A stretch of 64,000 nt of DNA from positions 13,780,964 to 13,844,963 of the forward strand of contig JAKSZU010000004.1 of the NCBI GenBank assembly GCA_026018925.1. Reading direction: 5' to 3'. This stretch comes from Tupaia tana (lineage: Eukaryota > Chordata > Mammalia > Scandentia > Tupaiidae). The first letter of the stretch is position 1, and every line of letters starts with the position of its first letter. Shown in pieces: positions 59,847 through 64,000 of the stretch. The notes below the pieces were generated by a model. That model did not search any database. It saw only the letters and a list, made by a program, of their open reading frames with translations, and was not told the origin of the DNA. The position numbers and the translations under genes are program-made.

Positions 59847-62800
59847 GAAAGAAAAATTTAAAGCTTTATGTACTTTCATAAACTTTTAAATTAATTAATT
59901 AATTTTTTTGGAGAGGTTTTTGCAAGACTAGGAGGGCCAGCAGGTGTCAGTGGATGGGTGACAGAGGCACTTTCCATGGGCGGCCCCCGCACACTGACTC
60001 TGTCGGTTGGACACAGGCTCGAGGAGCAGTATAAGCAATGTCCTGGAAAGGACCTTTCAACCCTGTCCCTCTGCAGGCCAAGTTCCCTTCACAGTTCAAA
60101 GGGCGCGGACTGAGGACAGAAGCACATGTGGTCCAGACAGACATCTGCTAAGTGCCAAGGGGGCTCGCAGGTGGCATGGAAGTTAAGGCACTGGAACCCA
60201 CATGGCTGGATCTACAGTTTGAGTCCTAGACCCGGTGGTTTTAAAATCATGCTGGGCACATGTGTATACGTGCTCAAAATCCCAAGAGGAGAAGGGAAGA
60301 GACTGCAGTGTGGCCATCGCCCTGGGGGGGTGAGTTCTCACACCCCACCACCCTGTCTCTGCTGATCACACCCATATACTAGGGGGAAAAAAATAAGAAA
60401 AATGATAGAGAGAGTCTTCAGGCAGAAAGAAAAGGCTGCTAATTACTAACGTGGAAACGGGAGGGTGTAAGAGCCACTGGCAAGACGGAAGTGGCCCGTC
60501 AGACACACGGCTCCCCAAGACTGCGATGGCAGTGTGGCAGTCACTCATGTCTTAGGACGAAAAGTTTAAACAAAAGCTAAGATGAGGGCCAGCAGGAGGC
60601 ATGGTGGTTAAGGCACTGCACTCCCACACAGCCAGCTGCGGTGCGAGTCTTGGACCAATGGCTGGCTTTCTCACTTTCCAACTCATTCTCGCTCTCTGGT
60701 GAACATGCATGCCCTGTAGGAAATCAGAGAATAATAATAATGCTAAATAAAATTAAATAATTATTTTAAAAAGAAAAATAACTAGGATGAAAATCTACCT
60801 GCCTTTGGTAAGCCAGGCATCAAAAAGATAGACAAGAATGACGGACCGGCAGGTGGCGCGGCGCTAACGCGGCTGGGCTCCGACGTGGCCGGCCACGATC
60901 CGAGTCCCGGACCCGGAAGCTTAAAACTCGCACCGGACTTGTGTGCGTGTGCCCAAGGTCCTGAGGTGAGACCGGAGAAGGTACTGCGGGGTGGCCATCT
61001 TCCCTGGGGGTGATTTCTCACTTTCTGTCTTTCCAGCAAGCACACATGCCCTTATAGCAAAAATCTCTAAAAAGCAAATAAATAAATAAATCTGCAAAAA
61101 TGAAGAGACCAGCACTCTTTCCATTAAATTTGTTTTTGTTGTCTTGGAAAAAGTTATTTTTAATTAAAAGTCTTTCTTACGTTTATGTTAACATGCAGCA
61201 GGTTTATTATTGTGATTTGTAAATGAATTAACATTTATAGTTTTCTCATTTTCAATCCCCAATACACGCCCCATCAGGTGCAGTCCACAGAAACAAAGCC
61301 TCTCTGGGTCCCTCCACCACAAGCCTGTCTGGGAGCTGTTGGCCCGTGTGTGGCCCGCACTGACACCCGGGGTCCTGCCGGCTCTGCTAGCCCCTGTGGC
61401 TTCCTAGCGGCGGCAGCCTTTGCCCGCAGCTGCCCTCACACAGCTGTGGCTTTCTTTGCCCGGCACTCCTTTCTGCTTCCCTTCCGCCTGCAGCACCTCC
61501 ATGGGGCCTCCTCGGGGAGCTGACGGGACCCCCGCCCCTGCAGGCCCCTTCCCCTCTGACCACGTGTGCTCATGCTCTTCACAAAGCTTGGGGTGCCTGG
61601 CGTGGGTAGAGCCGCTGCCCGTATTCACTGCGGGGTGGGGAACAAGTGGAGGCGGAGGCGGGGACAGGGCGCGGCCACAGAGAACGACTTACAGCAAGGC
61701 GAGACCCGGCTCTGGCGCGGGCGACACTCTCCCTCTCCCACTCTGACACGCGTCGCTGCACGGCCTGGAAGCTGCTCAGGGCTGCGGAGAACTCGGTCAT
61801 GAGGCGCTCCTTCTGGAGCCTCTGCTGGCGCTGAGGGGTGAGGAGAGAGCCTGAGTGCCAGAGCCCACAGGCCGGGCCGCGCTCACCAGGGGCGAAGGTT
61901 CCCGGGCAGACCCACTGGGAAGCCTCTGCAGAGGCCCTGGCTGCAGCACGCCCGCGCCCTGCAGGCCAGCTGGGTCTTCCTTCCTCGTCCTGAGAAGTCA
62001 GAGCGAGGTGCCGGCCGCCTGGAAGGGGATCCCCAGAAGGAACTACCAGGCCAAGCTCTGACTCCCCAAAGAACTGAAAAGCAGAGCAGCCCCTGGATGG
62101 GACTGCGCCTACCGCGACGGTCCTGCTGCCGCGCTGGGACTGTCCGCCTGTGCCGAGTCTACAATGTCCCAACCACAGGACCGTGCTTCTCACCTACAGA
62201 AGGAAAACTCAGCCGACCTCGAGCAGCAGACGGTCTGCGCATAGATAAAAGGTTACAAGATAGAGACGCAGGACAGTCGTGGTTGCCGCAAACAGCAGCA
62301 GCGCCAGCCCAGGACCATGCGACCGGAGGGCCAGTGAGGGCTCTGTGGTCAAGAGGCCTCGTAGAGGTGGGCACCAGAGGGAGGGCGGCTCGGACAGGGG
62401 CAGAGGCTGCAGATGGAGCACAGCGCAGGGCCCAGAAGTCAGGGGGTCGAGAGGAGGCGCTCTGCAGGGCCTAGGCACAACAGCTCTCACGGAGACGGAG
62501 ACGCAGCTAGTGAGCAGCGGAGTGCAGGGTGTCCAGCCTCAAGAGAACACAGACACTGCAGGCTTCTGAGCAGGCGCACAGCGGGTAGAAGAGAGGGACA
62601 GAAAACCAGCCTGCGAGGATGCCCAAGGCAGGATGGAAAAGAGGCGAGAAGAAAGACCGCCCTGCAAGCCGGCCTGAGGCTGAGCAGCATGGAGATGAGG
62701 CCCAGGGCCCGAGGGCGCTGCGGCTCAGGGCTGGCAGCGAGCAAGGACAACTCAAGGAAGACTCAATTGTTATTTTTTAAAAAAGAATGATTTAACTTTA

Positions 62801-64000
62801 TTTATTTTAATTTGACCAGAGAGGGACAGAAAGTGAGAAAGCAAACCGTCAGGTTTGGGACTCAAACTGCGGTCGGCCATGTGGGAGTCCAGCACCCTTA
62901 ACTGCCATGCCACCTGCCAGCCCCCATGACTCAATTATTATTATTTTTTAAAGAATTATTTAATTTATTTATTTTAATTTGACCAGAGAAGGACAGAGTG
63001 GGAGGGGGTGAGAAAGCAAGCCACCAGGTCCAGGATTCGAACTGTGGTCAGCCATGTGGGAGTGAGTGTCCAGTGTCTTACCCACTACACCACATGCTGG
63101 TCCCCAAGACTCAATTATTTTTAAAAATAATTATTTAATTTTATTCACTGTCATTTATTTTATTTTTTTTAAGTTGACCAGAGAGAGACAGAGAAAGAGA
63201 AGGAAAGTGAGAAAGCAAGCTGCCAGGTCTGAGACTTGAACCACGGTCAGCCATGTGGGAGTTCAGCCGTCCTAATCACTACGCCACCTGCTAGCCAGAA
63301 AGAATCAAATTTTAAACCCAGAAAAGTGATGGCAACACAAAAAGCAAATTTAGGTGAGGAACGCTTACCCTTTCTGGGGTTTTTGTTTTTGGAGAGGTTT
63401 TTGCTATGGGGCACATGCGTTTGCCACACAGAGACATAGAGACAGAAAGTGAGAAATCACCCCCAGGGGGGATGGCCATGCCGCAATCCCTTCTCCTCCA
63501 TTCTCCTCTCGGGATCTTGGGCACGCATGCACACACGCCCAGCGTGAGTTTAAGCCACCGGGTCTGGGACACGAACCGCAGTCAACTACACGGGAGTCTG
63601 GCCATTACGCTAACTGCTGGTCCCGGGGGCTTTTGTTTTTCATAAGCAACATTGTAATAATTGGAGGGGACATCCAAAAAACTCAAACTCTCCAAAACCG
63701 TAGCCCCCCCGAAAGGCCGCTCAGAGGCGGGTCATACCCGTGCTGCAGCCGCTCCCCGGCCGCCCTCCCGAGCCGACCCGGTCCGGTCCACTCCACACGC
63801 GCTCTGGACTAGTGCCGGCTGCTCGGCATCACCAACACGATGCCGCCACAACCGGAGCAGCGCTTCCCGAGTGGGTCCTAGCGCACACCAGCTGGGCAGG
63901 AGGGCCAAGGAGACAGGAGAAAAGTGAACGGCAGGCAGCATGGTGGTGACGTTGCTCGACCCTTCTGTGGGATCCCACGTGGGGTCTGTCTTGAAGCTGG
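46450..64000 (-). CDS. STX12: STX12 (syntaxin 12/13), last six coding exons and 3' UTR (partial)
   Basis: Syntaxin 12 is a Qa-SNARE of early and recycling endosomes; it pairs with VAMP, SNAP-25-type and Vti1-type partners to drive endosomal fusion. The exons join in phase to 178 residues from [11 protein letters not shown] to WLVYK, matching human residues 97-274 as I recall them. The end of the Habc/linker region (AVQRRVSE...[10 protein letters not shown]) leads into the SNARE motif (about human 180-240). The central-layer Gln lies in IHDQGDLID and the motif ends [16 protein letters not shown] basic KKSRKK precedes a 20-residue membrane anchor. Exons lie at 61693-61830, 56195-56238, 54024-54129, 51532-51604, 49491-49573 and 47762-47854. 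The upstream exons (human 1-96) are not seen before base 64000. The protein ends LVYK, two residues short of the human LVYKTK. Confidence 0.97.
46462..46467 (-). terminator. STX12: AATAAA poly(A) signal candidate, distal
   Basis: Minus-strand 'gatgtaaataaacatgtaaa'. Using it would give a 3' UTR of about 1.3 kb. Confidence 0.5.
46702..46707 (-). terminator. STX12: AATAAA poly(A) signal candidate, proximal
   Basis: Minus-strand 'ccaataaaagattgctg'. A GT-containing stretch lies about 25-30 bases beyond. Confidence 0.5.
47762..47854 (-). CDS. STX12: STX12 last coding exon, membrane anchor and stop
   Basis: 93 bases: KKSRKK, the hydrophobic [24 protein letters not shown] and TGA at 47764-47762. 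Acceptor ctttcctcag|AAAAAG. Confidence 0.96.
   Translation of the reverse strand, partial: KKSRKKMCILVLVLAVIIAVLVFIFWLVYK
48171..48330 (+). repeat. L SINE with large internal deletion
   Basis: 'cagggtcagctggtggcctg' head and 'gcacgcacatgtatcctctg' plus 'gcaaaataatc' end. The B box region is gone. Confidence 0.7.
48390..48885 (+). mobile_element. L1-type LINE 3' fragment, interrupted
   Basis: 'aactggggtcacactcttat', 'ttgtttcttgatgtttaaca' and, after the SINE, 'tatactatggcactgagtga' resemble the 3' part of old mammalian L1 elements. No open frame. Old. Confidence 0.55.
48545..48785 (-). repeat. L SINE in a LINE fragment
   Basis: 'attttgcagggggcacatac', 'ttggatcttcggatacacac', 'ccaggactcgaactgtac'. 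Confidence 0.8.
48886..49490. other. STX12 intron, unique part
   Basis: No repeat or RNA gene recognised between the LINE fragment and the next exon. Confidence 0.4.
49491..49573 (-). CDS. STX12: STX12 exon, end of SNARE motif
   Basis: 83 bases completing Asp, then [20 protein letters not shown] and HRAAYYQ. Acceptor ttttgcag|ATAGC, donor TACCAG|GTAAAG. Confidence 0.96.
49652..49825 (-). repeat. S SINE
   Basis: 'gaatgatttatttttattta' tail, 'taatttgaccagagagggac', (GA)n, head 'cacgccacctgctggcccc'. Confidence 0.92.
50095..50340 (-). repeat. old tRNA-type SINE
   Basis: Minus-strand head 'gcccagccttggtggcacag' and 'ggagccatgtgctgacccc'. Like the copies near 4.3 and 45.1 kb, it may be an older tRNA SINE family than L. 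Confidence 0.5.
50530..50697 (+). repeat. S SINE
   Basis: 'gggaccagcaggttgcatgg' head, perfect B box 'ggttcgagtcctgg', 'gatcaaattaaaataaatga' end. Confidence 0.92.
50704..50952 (+). repeat. L SINE
   Basis: 'gaaccagcagttagcgtaat' to 'cctatagcaaaaatctgtc' and an A run, following the S copy closely. Confidence 0.93.
51138..51406 (-). repeat. L SINE, young
   Basis: 'gagaggtttttgctacaggg' to 'acgccaactgctggtcct'. Duplication 'gggaacttagacat' on both sides. The B box has lost a few bases ('gactcgaaccgttcgac'). Confidence 0.95.
51532..51604 (-). CDS. STX12: STX12 exon, SNARE central layer
   Basis: 73 bases encoding [20 protein letters not shown] and GDLI. The Gln of DQG is the ionic-layer residue of a Q-SNARE. 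Acceptor cttcctcag|GCCGAC, donor CTGATTG|GTACGT. Confidence 0.96.
51605..52387. other. STX12 intron, unique part
   Basis: No repeat clear enough to name and no RNA gene recognised. Confidence 0.4.
52388..52558 (-). repeat. S SINE
   Basis: 'taattccatttcttattatc' tail, 'taatttgaccagagacagaa', head 'ccacacctcctgccagccc'. Confidence 0.9.
52559..53179. other. STX12 intron, unique part
   Basis: No repeat or RNA gene recognised. Confidence 0.4.
53180..53275 (+). mobile_element. MER5-like DNA transposon fragment
   Basis: 'ctcagtcctggctgcacagt' then 'aaactcccatgtcagggtca' fits the 5' half of MER5-type elements. Short and diverged. Confidence 0.5.
53276..54023. other. STX12 intron, unique part
   Basis: No repeat or RNA gene recognised next to the SNARE exon. 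Confidence 0.4.
54024..54129 (-). CDS. STX12: STX12 exon, start of SNARE motif
   Basis: 106 bases encoding [20 protein letters not shown] and [15 protein letters not shown]. Acceptor cccctatag|CCACG, donor CTGGAG|GTGAGT. Confidence 0.96.
54555..54803 (-). repeat. L SINE
   Basis: 'ttttttgctgtagggcgtgt' to 'tgccatctgctggtccc'. Confidence 0.92.
54806..55063 (-). repeat. L SINE
   Basis: 'gatatttctgccttagggca' to 'tgccatctgctgacccc', adjoining the previous copy. Confidence 0.9.
55403..55630 (+). repeat. L SINE
   Basis: 'gggccagctgatggtgtagc' head, 'agttcaagtctcagacctgg' B box, 'tgccctaaggcaaaaacttc' end. Confidence 0.88.
55631..56194. other. STX12 intron, unique part
   Basis: No repeat or RNA gene recognised before the 44-bp exon. 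Confidence 0.4.
56195..56238 (-). CDS. STX12: STX12 exon, [14 protein letters not shown]
   Basis: 44 bases, too short for an open-frame search. Acceptor gctttccag|GCGGAG, donor GACAG|GTAAGG. Confidence 0.95.
56503..56760 (+). repeat. L SINE, very old
   Basis: 'gcagttcgaacccctagcac' B box and 'catgtgctctatcatgaatt' end. The body is hard to align. Confidence 0.5.
56835..57062 (-). repeat. L SINE, old
   Basis: 'gtcaggattcggccacacac', 'ttcaagccgccgagaccagg', 'gtgctacaggctggcc'. Confidence 0.7.
57205..57431 (-). repeat. L SINE
   Basis: 'gtttttgccatagggtatgt' to 'ccacgctacctgctggcccc'. Confidence 0.9.
57446..57606 (-). repeat. S SINE
   Basis: 'attattttaactttattatt' tail, 'ccaatttgaccagagacaga', B box 'gggacttgaacc'. 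Confidence 0.9.
57619..57850 (-). repeat. L SINE, diverged
   Basis: 'aaaatgttgctagaaggtgc' to 'tgtcaccagctagcccc'. Confidence 0.82.
58055..58297 (-). repeat. L SINE
   Basis: 'gagaggtttttgctatgagg' to 'atgccaactgctggtccc'. Confidence 0.93.
58352..58585 (+). repeat. L SINE
   Basis: 'gggaccagcagatggcataa' to 'accaaaaatctctct'. Flanks 'aaaacttaccc' and 'aaatcttaccc' fit a target duplication. Confidence 0.92.
58660..58960 (+). mobile_element. L1-type LINE 3' fragment
   Basis: 'caatttatacgaacggaatg', 'ctgtactctcgtgagcttg' and 'gctgtgtagcatcatagtgt' follow the motif order of old L1 3' ends. No coding capacity. Confidence 0.5.
58961..59587. other. STX12 intron, unique part
   Basis: No repeat or RNA gene recognised. 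Confidence 0.4.
59588..59855 (+). repeat. L SINE, long A tail
   Basis: 'ggaccagcgattggtgtaat' to 'gccctatagc' and an almost pure run of about 30 A. Confidence 0.93.
60159..60375 (+). repeat. L SINE
   Basis: 'ggctcgcaggtggcatggaa' head, 'caaaatcccaagaggagaag' body. The end is degraded. Confidence 0.85.
60587..60775 (+). repeat. S SINE, intermediate form
   Basis: 'gggccagcaggaggcatggt' head. 'tggtgaacatgcatgccctg' and 'taggaaatcagag' keep the part missing from mature S. Confidence 0.9.
60842..61075 (+). repeat. L SINE, GC-rich variant
   Basis: 'cggaccggcaggtggcgcgg' head rich in CpG, B box 'gatccgagtcccgg', 'cccttatagcaaaaatctct' end. The retained CpGs are unusual here. Confidence 0.92.
61076..61692. 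other. STX12 intron, unique part
   Basis: AT-rich then GC-rich, without a recognised repeat. Confidence 0.4.
61693..61830 (-). CDS. STX12: STX12 exon encoding the Habc end/linker
   Basis: 138 bases, 46 codons, [18 protein letters not shown]... to AGSRLA. Acceptor ccctcag|CGCCAG, donor CTTGCT|GTAAGT. Contains SEWERES where human reads SEKEKES. Confidence 0.96.
61831..62757. other. STX12 intron, unique part
   Basis: No upstream STX12 exon, repeat or RNA gene recognised. Confidence 0.4.
62758..63295 (-). repeat. array of three S SINEs
   Basis: Copies at 62758-62927, 62928-63105 and 63106-63295, all minus strand. Each starts after a 'gactcaattatt'-type sequence and contains 'taatttgaccagaga' or a close form and a 'ccacctgc' or 'ccacatgctgg' head. 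Confidence 0.93.
63383..63625 (-). repeat. L SINE, young
   Basis: 'gagaggtttttgctatgggg' to 'acgctaactgctggtccc'. Confidence 0.95.
63927..64000 (+). repeat. SINE head, cut by window end
   Basis: 'cggcaggcagcatggtggtg' fits an A-box head. The rest is beyond the window. Confidence 0.5.

Noticed and set aside
61831-64000. Search for the preceding STX12 exon (human residues up to 96)
   Set aside because: No minus-strand sequence resembling KETNELLKELGSLPLPLSTSEQ was found; the exon must lie beyond the window.

Overview
This is a piece of a placental mammal chromosome. It carries three protein-coding genes, all on the minus strand, in the order THEMIS2 - PPP1R8 - STX12 from low to high coordinate. 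That is the gene order of human 1p35.3. Every coding exon found is flanked by GT-AG splice sites and the reading phases join exactly. PPP1R8 is complete: 7 coding exons, 351 codons plus stop. THEMIS2 is represented by its first two coding exons at 2.9-5.4 kb; the rest lies off the low end. STX12 is represented by its last six coding exons, 178 codons plus stop, and its 3' UTR at 46.4-61.8 kb; the first exons and promoter lie beyond base 64000.

Layout. 1-2.9 kb: THEMIS2 intron, with stacked SINEs and a minisatellite. 2.9-5.4 kb: THEMIS2 exons 2 and 1. 5.4-6.2 kb: GC-rich THEMIS2 5' flank made of a CCCCGCCC-type minisatellite. 6.2-21.6 kb: intergenic, with many SINEs and a 640-bp tandem array at 16.5-17.2 kb. 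21.6-39.2 kb: PPP1R8, with its CpG island at 38.6-39.7 kb. 39.7-46.4 kb: short intergenic stretch, mostly SINEs and an old MER5-like DNA transposon. 46.4-64 kb: STX12 3' part.

About a third of the window is copies of two related tRNA-derived SINEs. The long form (L, about 240-270 bp) has a tRNA-like head with A and B boxes, a body containing 'cccaagatcccgagaggag', and an end reading 'gccctatagcaaaaacctctcc' plus an A-rich tail. The short form (S, about 130 bp plus a long AT-rich tail) has the same head and ends in 'ctctctggtcaaattaaaat'. Intermediate copies show that S is a deletion derivative of L. Many copies are nested and flanked by target-site duplications (TSDs). Older copies are heavily diverged.

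Organism. Fragments of 7SL-derived SINEs near 4.3, 9.8 and 25.3 kb, one fused to a tRNA-like part, point to Euarchontoglires. There are no Alus, and no mouse-type B2 elements. A tree shrew or a less-studied rodent would fit; the sequence alone does not settle it. No RNA gene, CRISPR array, virus-derived element or bacterial-type operon was recognised.

Functionally the three genes are unrelated neighbours: THEMIS2 is a leukocyte signalling adaptor, PPP1R8/NIPP1 a nuclear protein phosphatase-1 regulator, and STX12 an endosomal Qa-SNARE. The most interesting local features are a SINE inserted right against the 3' splice site of PPP1R8 exon 4, a 109-bp tandem duplication that copies the PPP1R8 stop codon into the 3' UTR, and the L-to-S SINE deletion series.
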